Of a DNA stretch of 64,000 nucleotides, positions 27,338 through 37,268 are shown piece after piece. The notes under the pieces were generated by a model. It did not search any database. It saw nothing but the letters and a program-made list of their open reading frames with translations, and was not told where the DNA came from. The stretch covers positions 1 through 64,000 of the forward strand of contig MCFE01000341.1 of assembly GCA_002104905.1 (NCBI GenBank), given 5' to 3'. Origin of the DNA: Basidiobolus meristosporus CBS 931.73. Lineage: Eukaryota > Basidiobolomycota > Basidiobolomycetes > Basidiobolales > Basidiobolaceae. A program made the translations under genes and the position numbers. Within the stretch, counting starts at the first letter, position 1, and each line of letters opens with the position of its first letter.

Positions 27338-28389
27338 GCCCCATGCCGTTGTATCTATCCCTCCTCACCCGGATTTGAATCCCCAACCCACCTGTATAGA
27401 CCATTTTATCTTTCGTTTTAGACCGATGTGGAATCCCTTCCCCCTACGAAACACACACCGCTGGTCGATGCCCATCCCACCGGCGGCTCGTCCCTTTCCT
27501 GTACTCCTTTAATCCCGGCAACCGAGTTGCGTTAGGGTGGATGTGAGGTTGGTTTTCTCTTGCGTTCTCGTTGCCCGATCTGCAGTCCCTCGAACTTTGT
27601 AAATAAATCCAGTGTAGCTGAAGCAGATGATCGAGTACTTTCGGTGCCCGTGCCCGTGCCACATTGCTCCTGCCCTTCTGGGATAGGGAATGTGGCTACT
27701 TCATGGTGGGGCGGCCCGCCGATGGTCCATCGGATGAATCACGTGCCCGGGGCCTACCAAGCCTTCAGCGCCCGTTGGTAGCACCGCTTTTGAGTGGGGT
27801 TTCGGAAAATTGAGAGGAGCTCCAAGCATGCGCCTGGGGAACTCCCGCATTAACCCTGATGAAGATTTGATGGAATTCCACCCTATATGTAGTACTCAAA
27901 ACCAGTGAAAATGCCAATGGTGTAAGGTTTGTTTGTTGTCATCGCGTGAGGGTTCAGCGCAGGGGGGGGGGGTGGTGATAATTGTTACCTATGGTGGTGT
28001 GCCCTAATATGACCACCATACCCTGACTTTTCCCAGGTCGGATTCTGGCTGGTGTAGGCCAGCAATGCCCGCTAGGAGTGATTGACAATTCTGGAAACTC
28101 TCAAGGCTTTCAAGTCTTCCCAGATGACCTCCAAGTTAGGTGGACAGCTTCCTGAGATCCCCCACAAACCACTTGCATTATGGCTGCTGCAAAGCACTAG
28201 AAGAATCTATCCACACTTTGTGCACACAGTAAGCCAGTAATCACCCCACCAGTCTACTGGTTACCTCTGTTGCTTTGAGCACTCTATCGTAAATTTTGTA
28301 CCTACACCACATTATTTCCAACCCAATCTCTTTGTTGGCCTTCATTGCAATGATTTTCTCCAAACTCTTGGTTGGGAATTACCTGGATA
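27338..28389. other. Transition region between gene island and transposon region
   Basis: About 1 kb without a supported gene. It contains the 3' end of the preceding gene, a run of 11 G at 27961-27971, and a shift to AT-rich sequence by about 28.1 kb. Short frames at 27444-27781 show no conserved features. Confidence 0.5.
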
Positions 28390-28592
28390 TCAGGTGCCCG
28401 GATAATTAGTCCCTAAATCGCTTTTGATTGGTTCTCTGCCATTTCTCTCATTTCCTGATCCCACACACTCAGTTGTCTCCTTTGTCTGTGTACATTGATT
28501 GGCGATTGCCTCTTTTTCAGACTGCCTACTAACTGGCTCTACTGGTGCTCCTACATTGAACCAGACCCCATACTCAAGTAACTCCACTAAAA
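28390..28592 (-). repeat. Fragment of repeat family X (C-terminal part)
   Basis: On the minus strand this resembles the 3' part of family X copies at 52440-52700 (-) and 60870-61140 (+). Shared blocks include CTTTTGATTGGTTC and TTGATTGGCGATTGCCTCTTT on the plus strand. It is truncated on the right by a copia LTR fragment. Confidence 0.6.
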
Positions 28593-28759
28593 TCCACCTA
28601 ACTTGGTCACTTGGACCATTACCTACAAATCTTGGAGAATTCTGTCCAAATTCCATGTGGGGATTTACTTGGAATATTTTCACCAAACACCAGGTACCCC
28701 AAACATGAGAATCCTTAAATTAGTTCAAGTGGCCCCAGACTCTGCGTACATGTTCCTAG
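28593..28759 (+). repeat. Truncated copia LTR fragment
   Basis: Matches the middle of the ~349-bp copia LTR in plus orientation (ACTTGGAATATTTTCACC and CAGGTACC blocks). Both ends are missing; the right end stops exactly where the next LTR begins. Confidence 0.7.
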
Positions 28760-29107
28760 TGCTGTAAGAGTCTTGGAGATATTGGAAGTGATTGGGAGAA
28801 CAAGTGGATTATGTAGCTTTCACTTGTTAATTTGTTGAATGTAAAGTAGTAGTTATACTTACACATTGTCTTGGCATACTAAAAGTGTAGAGAATGTTTA
28901 GGAAGGTCCCAAAAGCATATGTGCAAAGCTTGAGGTGGTTTGCACAACTTTGAGAAATCTCATGTTCTGGGTAGCTGATGTTGTGCTGAAAATATTCCAT
29001 GTAAATCCTGACAAGTAATTTAGTCAATATTCACTACAATTGGTGGGCAATGATCTAAGTGACTAAGTTAGGTGAATATTTGAGTGAAATTGCAAGTTTT
29101 TGCAACA
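28760..29107 (-). repeat. Copia LTR with adjoining pol 3' tail
   Basis: A 348-bp LTR in minus orientation, ends TGCTGTAAGAG and TTGCAACA on the plus strand. It is followed at 29108-29147 by about 40 bp matching the polypurine tract and end of a minus-strand copia pol (GACTAGTCCTAACTT), so it was a 3' LTR of a mostly deleted element. Confidence 0.8.
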
Positions 29108-29147
29108 CTCCTACTTGACTAAATACTCACACTGACTAGTCCTAACT

Positions 29148-29483
29148 TGTGGTAAGAGTCTTGGAGATATTGGAAGTGATTGAGAGAGCAGGTAGATTAT
29201 GTGGCTTTCACTCAATGATTTATTGAATGTAAAACTGATATTTATACTTTTACATGATCATGGCATAGCAAGTGTGTAAAATTGGTTTAGGAAGGTCCCA
29301 AGAACATGTGTGCAAAGTTTGGGGCTGTTTGGACAACTTTGAGAATTTTCATGTTCTGAGCAACTGATATTTTGTTGAGTATATTCCAAGTAGATCCCAA
29401 CAAGAAATTTGGTCAGTATTTTCTAGTATTTGAAGGTACTGATCTAAGTGACTCAGTTAGGTGAATATCTAGGTGGAATTGTG
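29148..29483 (-). repeat. Copia LTR, truncated at its 5' end
   Basis: Starts TGTGGTAAGAGTCTTGG on the plus strand and is LTR-like to GGTGGAATTGTG, where the expected last ~12 bp are replaced by a second LTR tip (TGTTGTAAGAG). It directly abuts gag remnant C1. Confidence 0.75.
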
Positions 29484-29739
29484 TGTTGTAAGAGCCCTAA
29501 TGTCAAAGACAAATTGCTAACTCAATACTCAAGTGCAAAAATAACAAAAAATGCCTGGAAGGCATTAGAAGACATGCACAGTCATGTTCAGCTGCTAAGA
29601 AAATGAATCTTAGAAAAAAGTTCCTCACTACAATGATGCGACCAGGAGTAGAAATGAGAAATCTAATTAACAGAGCTACCTGGTTGGTTGATGAGTTGTA
29701 ATCTGTGGGCTTACCAACTATTGATGAAGATGTGATAGT

Positions 29740-30442
29740 TGTTGAAATTACTAAGTTGTCACCTAAATACTCATGCTAACTTAGTCACATAGATCTTATT
29801 CTTTGAGCAGCATTCTGTACTGACCAAATTTCTTGTTGGAAATTACATAGAATACTTTCACCAAATTATTGTTGTAAAAATTTGCAATTGCACCTAAATA
29901 TTCACCTGACTTAGTCACTTTGATCATTACCTTCAAATCCTAAGGAATACTGACCAAATTCCTTGCTGGAATTTACTTGGAATATTTTCACCAAAATACC
30001 AGGTACCTAGAACATGAAAATTCTCAAAGTTGTCCAAACAGCCCCAAACCTTGCACCCATATTCTATGGACCATCTTTTGCTTATTCTACATGTTTGCTA
30101 TGCCAAGACCATGTAAAAGTATAAATACTACTCTTACATTCAATAAACCGTTAAGTGAAAACTACTTAATCTACTTGTTCTCCCAATCACTTCCAGTATC
30201 TCCAAGACTCTTACAACAATTATCAGGTACCCAGATTGTGAACTTTCTCAAAGTTGTCCAAAAGCCCCCAAACCTTGCATACATACTCTTGGGACCTTCC
30301 TTAGCAAACTCTTCATGCTTGTTTACTCTACTTCATCAAATGTATAAACACCATACTTTTGATCAGTAAACTTACAAGTGAATAGCATGTAAATCCTCTG
30401 GGTTTCCACATCACTTCCAATACCTCTCAGAGTATTGAAACA
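29740..30442 (+). mobile_element. Solo LTR of copia subfamily 2, itself interrupted
   Basis: Outer solo LTR, ends TGTTGAAATTAC and ATTGAAACA, net 349 bp after removing the nested insertion. It is flanked by the perfect 5-bp duplication ATAGT (29735-29739 and 30443-30447) and interrupts C1 gag. A related LTR occurs at 51940-52290. Solo LTRs arise by recombination between the two LTRs of a full element. Confidence 0.9.
29870..30218 (+). mobile_element. Solo LTR of copia subfamily 1, nested in another solo LTR
   Basis: 349-bp LTR with TG...CA ends (TGTTGTAAAAATTTG and CTCTTACAACA), flanked by the perfect 5-bp duplication ATTAT (29865-29869 and 30219-30223). It has a TATA box TATAAATA (30120-30127) and AATAAA (30142-30147), defining promoter and polyadenylation signals. 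It belongs to the same LTR type as elements A, B and D. Confidence 0.93.
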
Positions 30443-30937
30443 ATAGTTGCCATCCTCAATAGTCTGACAGACAAGCTTCAGGGCCTTGTATCAGCCCTAG
30501 AGCTCAGACCCAAAGATTTGATCTTAAATTATATATTTGTATGGCTTCTGGATGAAGTATTAAGAAAATCTAGCGCCAATAAGAAGGAAGAAGAAGTGCT
30601 CAAATAAGCAATGATTACAATAAAAGCTTTGTAGGAGTCTTGGAGATATTGGAAGTGACTTGGGAGAACAAGCAGATTATGTGGTTTTCACTTAATGATT
30701 TATTGAATGTAAAAGCAGTATTTATACTTTTACATAGACTTGGCTTTACAAGCATGTACAATGGGCCAAGAAAGATCCCAAGACTCTGTGTGCAAAGTTT
30801 GGGGCTGCTTGGACAACTTTGAGAATATTCATGTTCTGGTTACCTGGTATTTTGGTGAATATGTTCCAAGTAAATCCCAACAAGGAGTTTGGTTAGTATT
30901 CCCTAAGATTTGAAGGAAATGATCCAAGTGACTAAGT

Positions 30938-31285
30938 TGTTGTAAGAGTCTTGGAGATATTGGAAGTGATTGGGAGAACAAGTAGATTATGAGGTTTTCA
31001 CTTAATGATTTATTGAATGTAAAAGTAGTATTTATACTTTTATCTGGTCTTGGCATTACAAACCCGTAGAATAGGTTAAGGAAGGTCCCAAGAACATGTG
31101 TGCAAAGTTTGGGGCTGTTTGGACACCTTTGAGAATTTTCATGTTCTGGGTACCTGGTATTTTGGTGAAAATATCCTAAGTAAATCCTGACAAGGAATTT
31201 GGTCAGTATTCTCTAGGATTTAAGGGTAATGTTCTAAGTGACTAAGTTAGGTGAATATTTAGGTGGAATTACAAATTTTACAACA
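30938..31285 (-). repeat. 3' LTR of copia element A
   Basis: 348-bp LTR, plus-strand ends TGTTGTAAGAG and TTTTACAACA, joined on its right to the polypurine tract. Confidence 0.95.
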
Positions 31286-31296
31286 CTCCCACTCAG

Positions 31297-32514
31297 CTAA
31301 ATGTTCATACTGACTAGTCCTAATTTTGACCTAAGATATTCAAACTTGTCTCTAGCTAATGGTTTGGTAAATATGTCTGCAATCATTTCATCTGTATGAC
31401 AGTAAACTAAGCTAACTAAGTTATTCTCTATAGCTTCACGTATGAAATGATGTCTAATATCTATGTGCTTGGTTCTAGCATGAAAAGTTGGATTTCTACC
31501 TAATTGTATACATCCTTGATTATCTTGAAATAAAGTAATAGGCATTTTTTGACATAGGCCTAAGTCTGTAAGAAGTCTTCTTAACCACATTGCTTCTTTT
31601 GTAGCTTTACAGGCTGCCATATACTCTGCCTCTGTGGTGGAAAGTGCTACGGTTGGTTGCTTTCTTGAATTCCATGAAATTGCTCCTTTACAGTAAAGAA
31701 AGGTATATCCTGTGGTGGATCTTCTGTCTTCTAAATTTCGTCCCCAATCTGCATCAGAGTATCCCACAAGATCTTGTTCTGAGTCCTTATAAGTGTATCT
31801 TAAGCAAATATCAGCAGTTGCTTTTAGGTATCTAAAAATCCGCTTAACTGCTGCAATATGATCAGATCCATAGTTCTGATTATGTTGGCTGACAACTCCC
31901 ACTGAATATGAGATATCTGGACGTGTTCCAAGCATGATATACATCAGACTGCCAACCATAGATTGATAAGGAAAGTCAGGGCTTTCAGATGGCACCAAGC
32001 TCTCTTGATTTGGTTGAGTTTTGACCAAGTTAAGGTTTGTCTCCATTGAGGTAGCTGCCGGTTTACAGTCTTCCATTTTGTACTTCTTTAGTATATCTTG
32101 AATATACTTGGATTGGCTTAGGGTAATAGTCTGGGTACTTCTGTCTATGGAGAACTTAATCCCTAAGTAGTAACTAAGTTCTCCTAGATCGGACATCTTG
32201 AACTCCTTAGATAGGCTGGATTTAGTCTCTTCCAATGTTTCTTGGTTATTGGCGGCTATAATAAGATCATCCACATATAGAGCTAATAGAACTGGATTTG
32301 CTCTATCTGGCTTATAGTATATACTATAGTCAGCATTACTTCTTTTGAAACTCAAAGATTCCAAGTAAGAATCTATCTTGCAATTCCAGGCTCTTGGTGA
32401 TTGTTTGAGACCATATAGTGACTTTTTAAGCTTACAGACCAAATGGGGGTTATTTTGGTCAACAAACCCATCAGGCTGGTCCATATACACGTCCTCATCA
32501 AGTTCTCCATTCAA
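31297..32514 (-). CDS. Copia element A reverse transcriptase and RNase H region
   Basis: Open frame of 405 residues covering the C-terminal part of copia Pol. Reverse transcriptase motif YVDD at residues 80-83 (LALYVDDLIIA), the GLKQSPRAW block upstream, then copia blocks YLGIKFSIDR and SYSVGVVSQ. RNase H follows with GYSDADWG (about 251-258) and STTEAEYMA (292-300), and ends in TKHIDIRHHFIRE and FTKPLA. The N-terminal fingers of the RT lie upstream in another frame because of a frameshift around 32,520. This is the best-preserved coding segment among the copia copies here. Confidence 0.92.
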   Translation of the reverse strand: MNGELDEDVYMDQPDGFVDQNNPHLVCKLKKSLYGLKQSPRAWNCKIDSYLESLSFKRSNADYSIYYKPDRANPVLLALYVDDLIIAANNQETLEETKSSLSKEFKMSDLGELSYYLGIKFSIDRSTQTITLSQSKYIQDILKKYKMEDCKPAATSMETNLNLVKTQPNQESLVPSESPDFPYQSMVGSLMYIMLGTRPDISYSVGVVSQHNQNYGSDHIAAVKRIFRYLKATADICLRYTYKDSEQDLVGYSDADWGRNLEDRRSTTGYTFLYCKGAISWNSRKQPTVALSTTEAEYMAACKATKEAMWLRRLLTDLGLCQKMPITLFQDNQGCIQLGRNPTFHARTKHIDIRHHFIREAIENNLVSLVYCHTDEMIADIFTKPLARDKFEYLRSKLGLVSMNI

Positions 32515-32759
32515 AATGCAGTTTTTACATCCATTTGATGAATAAAAAACTTATATTTTGCTGCAATAGCCAAAATTAATCTGATGGAATTAAACTTGGC
32601 TACCGGTGCAAAGGTCTCAGTATAGTCAAGTCCTTTTGTTTGAGAGTATCCTTTGGCTACAGGTCTTGCTTTGTATTTTTCAATTGTACCATCAGCCTTG
32701 TATTTTGTCTTGAAGACCCATCTGCATCCAATTGATTTTTGGTTGATTGGTAATTTGAC

Positions 32760-34435
32760 TTAGTCCCAAGTTTGATTTTCCATTAGGGCCTGATATTCCT
32801 CAGTCATTGCAGATCTCCAAAACTTTGTCTGAGGGCTATTTACGGCCTCTTTTACAGTCTGGGGTTCATCAATATGGACTGAATAGGCATAGGCTAAGTT
32901 TATACCCTCATTGATATAGTAATTTGGGCTATTTCTTGTCCAATTTGATCTCCGGGCATTTGATACTGGAATGATCACTTCTGGAATATTCCAGGGCACT
33001 AATTCTGGCTGAACCACGGTTGTAGAGTCCTCTGGAGTGAAAAAATCTTCATTGTTTTGCTCTGATTCAATCCTGACAATTGGTGTACTTGAGATCAGAT
33101 TTTTGTCATCATCTGATGTCATTTTTTGTGAAAATTTTGAATTTTCATCAAACAACACATCCCTGGACTTGATCAGCTTCTTTGCTTTGGCATTGTAGAG
33201 TCTGTATGCCTTACTCTCATTGCAGTAGCCCAAAAATATGCATTTTACACTTTTTGGCTCAAATTTTGACTGATTTCTGGCCAGTTTTTTGGCATATGCT
33301 GTACACCCAAATATTCTTAGATGTTCTGCACTTGGTCTGTATCCATACCATGATTCAAATGGAGTAGAATACAAAGTATTCTGTTATAACTCCTATTTTT
33401 AAGGTATACAGCAGTGGCAACTGATTCTGCCCAAAAATCATAGGATAATTTTTGATCATGGATCATAGATCTTGCCATATCAATTATTGATCTGTTAGCT
33501 TGTTCTGCTAATCCATTTTGCTGTGGGGAGTATGGAACAGTAGTCTATTGCTTTATCCCATGAATTTTGCAGAAGTGGATGAAGAGTTTTGAGGAATATT
33601 CTCCACCATTGTCAGAGCGTATTTTCTTGATTTATTCACCAGTTTCTCTCTCCACCATGGCTTCAAGCTCCCTGAACTTAGACAGGGCTTCTTCCTTTCT
33701 CTCAATGAAGTAGACCCATGTGTATCTTGTATAATCATCAATAAAAGTGATTAAATACTTCATCCCGCCTAAGGATAAATTTTGCATAGGTCCTCACAGA
33801 TCTGAGTGAATTAGATCTAATTTTTTCTTAGCTTTGATTAACCCAGAGCTCTTGAATGGTTGTCTGGCTTGTTTCCCATATATGCAGGCTTCACAGTGCT
33901 CCAAATTAGCTGGGGGATCAATTTTCACTCCAGAAATTAGCTGATCTTTGATCATTTTGCACAAATAATCAAAATTGATGTGTCCAAATCTCCTGTGCCA
34001 AAGCATTGTTGTTTCTTCATTTAAGTTACTTATAATGGCTTTGAAATATGATGGAATATAAGTCAACTTGTATAGATTCTGATCTCTGATGCCCAAAGCA
34101 ATATGGGCACCATTTTGATCAGTGATCCTGCATCCAGAATTGTCAAAACTGAAACTGTGTCCTTCTGCTGTGGCCTAGCTTACAGAGAGTAGGTTCTTGG
34201 CTATTTCTGGTACATAGAGTACTTCTCTAAAGGTCAGTGTATGGCTTCCTTCACTGCTTCTAAGGTTTACTTGGATAGTTCCTTCTCCCACTGCATCAAG
34301 TGTTCTATTGTCACCCATGAAAACCTTCTTAATTGGAATTTCTTGATATTTGGTAAAAAGTTCTTTTTGGTGTGTAAAGTGTTGAGATGCTCCAGAGTCA
34401 ATATACCACGTCTGAGAATCCTTGTTTGTGGTCAT
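32760..34435 (-). pseudogene. Copia element A protease-integrase region, broken
   Basis: Minus-strand pol segments in several frames: retropepsin (WYIDSGASQH, 34175-34435), the pre-integrase zinc finger (WHRRFGH and CEACIYGK, 33794-34096), integrase core pieces (33553-33741) and the integrase C-terminal region (32760-33374). A TAG at about 34177 replaces a Lys codon that is intact in element B. Frames change at least three times, so no full integrase can be made. Confidence 0.85.
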
Positions 34436-34437
34436 AT

Positions 34438-35265
34438 TTAGTGCAGATATGAATAGTCTATCTTTAGTTGTTGCAGCATTTCCATATTCAGGCTTCTTTT
34501 GCTGATTATCTTTCTTTTTGAGACACTGGTCTGATGTGTGTCCTTTCCTTTTGCAGTAGTTGCAAAATAGGTTGCTGTTGCCTTTTTAGGGTTTTGGGTA
34601 CCTCCTCTGATGGTTATCATTGCTATTAAAGCATTTTCTTCTTCCTTCTTATTGGCGCTTGATTTTCTTAATTCTTCATCCAGATGCCTTCCATATATGT
34701 AATTTAAGGTCAAATCTTCAGTTCTGGACTCTAGGGCTGATACAAGGCCCTGAAACCTGTCTGTCAGGCTATTCAGGATGGTAACTATCACATCCTCATC
34801 AGTAGTTGGTACACCCACAGATTCCATCTCATCTACCAGCAGGGTAATTCTGTTAATTAGATTTTTCATTTCTTCTCCTTGCAGCATCTTTGTAGTAAGG
34901 AATTTTTGTCTCAGGTACATCTTCTCGGCAGCTGAACATGACTGGTAGGTGTCTTCCAATGCGTTCCAGGCATTCTTTGCCGTTTTTGCTCTTGAGCATT
35001 GAATTAGCAATTTGTCCTTGACATTAAGGCAATTGCAGTTAAAGGCACTTTGTTCTTTCTTTGGGTACTTTAAGGCTTCCTCACCCACATTTTTAGGAGG
35101 GCATTCTTCTCCCATGAAAATATCCCAGAGGCCTCTTTCTTGTAGCAGCATCTTCATCTTCACCTTCCACACTTGGTAGTTAGATCCATCCAACTTTTCA
35201 GCAGAGGGAAAAATTCCAGGAATAGCAGTAGTAGACATTGCAGAGAGTGACAGCTTGGGGCTCAT
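34438..35265 (-). CDS. Copia element A gag
   Basis: Gag-like frame from the ATG at 35263-35265, which lies inside the primer-binding site. Early residues MSPKLSLSAMSTTA, then EKLDGSNYQVWKVKMK (a copia gag N-terminal motif), LWDIF, CSRAKTAKNAWNALEDTYQ, and LNSLTDRFQGLVSAL. The frame runs past the expected zinc knuckle, which is encoded in a different frame (CNYCKRKGHTSDQC around 34515-34560). Confidence 0.8.
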   Translation of the reverse strand: MSPKLSLSAMSTTAIPGIFPSAEKLDGSNYQVWKVKMKMLLQERGLWDIFMGEECPPKNVGEEALKYPKKEQSAFNCNCLNVKDKLLIQCSRAKTAKNAWNALEDTYQSCSAAEKMYLRQKFLTTKMLQGEEMKNLINRITLLVDEMESVGVPTTDEDVIVTILNSLTDRFQGLVSALESRTEDLTLNYIYGRHLDEELRKSSANKKEEENALIAMITIRGGTQNPKKATATYFATTAKGKDTHQTSVSKRKIISKRSLNMEMLQQLKIDYSYLH

Positions 35266-35269
35266 AACC
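35257..35269 (-). promoter_or_regulatory. Primer-binding site of element A
   Basis: Directly inside the 5' LTR, the minus strand reads GGTTATGAGCCCC. Its complement GGGGCTCATAACC matches the anticodon stem-loop of fungal initiator tRNA-Met (GGGCTCATAACC with anticodon CAT). Drosophila copia and yeast Ty5 use such an internal half-tRNA primer. The same 13 bp occurs in element B (39627-39639), with two changes in D (44859-44871). Confidence 0.8.
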
Positions 35270-35617
35270 AGTTGTAAGAGTCTTGGAGATATTGGAAGTG
35301 ATTGGGAGAACAAGTAGATTATGAGGTTTTCACTTAATGATTTATTGAATGTAAAAGTAGTATTTATACTTTTACCTGGTCTTGGCATTACTAACACGTA
35401 GAATAGATTAAGGAAGGTCCCAAGAACATGTGTGCAAAGTTTGGGGCTGTTTGGACACCTTTGAGAATTTTCATGTTCTGGGTACCTGGTATTTTGGTGA
35501 AAATATTCTAAGTAAATCCTGGCAAGGAATTTGGTCAGTATTCTCTAGGATTTAAGGGTAATGTTCTAAGTGACTAAGTTAGGTGAATATTTAGGTGGAA
35601 TTACAAATTTTACTACA
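35270..35617 (-). repeat. 5' LTR of copia element A
   Basis: 348-bp LTR. Its first plus-strand base is A instead of T (AGTTGTAAGAG), otherwise near-identical to the 3' LTR. It ends TTTTACTACA before the TAAGT duplication. It also reads open in the gag frame on the minus strand. Confidence 0.95.
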
Positions 35618-35672
35618 TAAGTTAAGTGAATATATAGGTGGAATTACAAATTCTTACAACACTCCAACTTGG

Positions 35673-36949
35673 CTAAATGTTCATAGTGACTAGTCCTAAT
35701 TTTGACCCAAGATATTCACACTTGTTTCTAACTAATGGTTTGGTAAATATGTCTGCAATCATTTTAGCTGAAGGACTGTAAACTAAGATAGCTAAGTTAG
35801 TCTCTATAGCTTTACAAATGAAATGATGTCTAATATCTATGTGCTTGGTTCTAGCATGAAAAGTTGGATTTCTACCTAAATGTGTACATCCTTGATTATC
35901 TTGAAATAAAGTAATAGGCATTTTTTGACATAGGTCTAGATCTGTAAAAAGCTTTGTTAGCCACATTGCTTCTTCTGTAGCTTCATAGGCTGCCATATAC
36001 TCTGCATCTGTGGTAGAAAGTGCTACGGTTGGTTGCTTTCATGAGTTCCATGAAATTGCCCCTTTACAGTAAAGAAAGGTGTATCCTGTGGTGGATCTTC
36101 TGTCTTCTAAATTTTGTCCCCAATCTGCATCAGAGTATCCCACAAGATCCTGTTCTGAATCCTTATAAGTGTATCTTAGCCAGATATCAGTAGTTCCTTT
36201 TAGGTATCTAAAAATCTGCTTAACTGCTGCAATATGATCAGATCCATAGTTCTGATTATGCTGGCTGACTACTCCCACTGAATATGAGATATCTGGACAT
36301 GATCCAAGCAGGATATACATCTGACTGCTGACTATAGGTTGATAAGAATAGTCAGGGCTTTCAGATGGCGCCAAGCTCTCTTGATTTGGTTGAGTTTTGA
36401 CAAAGTTAAGGTTTGTCTCCATTGGGGTGGCTGCTGGTTTACAGTCTTTCATTTGATACTTCTTTAGTATATCTTGAGTATACTTGGATTGACTTAGGGT
36501 GATAGTATGGGTACTTCTGTCTATGGAGAGCTTCATCATTAAGTAGTAACTGAGTTCTCCAAGATCAGACATCTTGAACTCTTTAGACAGGCTGGATTTA
36601 GTCTCTTCCAATGTTGCTAGATTATTGGTAGCTATAATAAAATCATCCACATATAGAGCTAATAGAGCTAGATTTGCCCTATCCAGCTTATAGTATATAC
36701 TATAGTCAGCATTACTCCTTTTGAAACTCAAAGATTCCAAATAAGAATCTATCTTGCAGTTCCAAACTCTCTGTGATTATTTGAGACCATATAGAGATTT
36801 TTAAGCTTGCAGACCAAATGGGGGTTGTGTTGGTCAACAAACCCATCAGGCTGGTCCATATACATGTTCTCATCAAGTTCTCCATTCAAAAACTCAGTTT
36901 TTACATCCATTTGATGAATAAACAACGTATCTTTGGCTGCAATAGCCAA
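35673..36949 (-). pseudogene. Copia element B reverse transcriptase-RNase H, broken
   Basis: RNase H end (TEEAMWLTKL, KHIDIRHHFICK) at 35673-35996; reverse transcriptase to RNase H at 36039-36740 (YVDDFIIA, YSDADWGQN); N-terminal piece at 36749-36949 ([19 protein letters not shown]). A shared one-base deletion near 36800 and a stop at about 36040 break it. Confidence 0.85.
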
Positions 36950-37268
36950 TATTTATCTGATGGTATCAAACTTGGCTACTGGTGCAAAGGTCTCAGTATA
37001 GTAGATTCCTTTTGTTTGAGAGTATCCTTTGGCTACAAGTCTTGCTTTGTATCTTTCAATTGTACAATCAGCCTTGTATTTTGTCTTAAAGAACCATCTG
37101 CATCAAATTGATTTTTGGCTGATTGGTAATTTGACTAAGTCCCAAGTTTGATTTTCCATCAGGGCCTGGTACTCCTCAGTTATTGCAGATCTCCAAACCT
37201 GGTCTGAGGGCTATTTAGGGCCTCTTTTACAGTCTGGGGCTCATCAATATGGACTGAATAGGCAAAGG

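Larger units (their letters stand above)
29498..30626 (+). pseudogene. Copia gag remnant C1 (interrupted)
   Basis: Plus-strand gag sequence homologous to the gag of elements A and B (blocks AATGTCAAAGACAAATTG, GCCTGGAAGGCATTAGAAGAC, CTGGATGAAGT). It has many stops and frameshifts. It is split by a solo LTR at 29740-30442 and ends where the 3' LTR of element B begins. Confidence 0.75.
30938..35617 (-). mobile_element. Ty1/copia element A, full-length, nested
   Basis: Complete 4,680-bp copia element on the minus strand with LTRs 30938-31285 (3') and 35270-35617 (5'), 348 bp each and differing at about 8 positions by eye. It is flanked by the perfect duplication TAAGT (30933-30937 and 35618-35622). 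It is the youngest-looking element here. Polypurine tract TGAGTGGGAG lies at 31286-31295 (minus strand) next to the 3' LTR. The coding region has several frameshifts and stops, so it is not autonomous as it stands. Confidence 0.96.

Noticed and set aside
28499-28708. Frame of 69 residues crossing a family X fragment and an LTR fragment
   Set aside because: It spans the junction of two unrelated repeats, so it is a chance reading frame.
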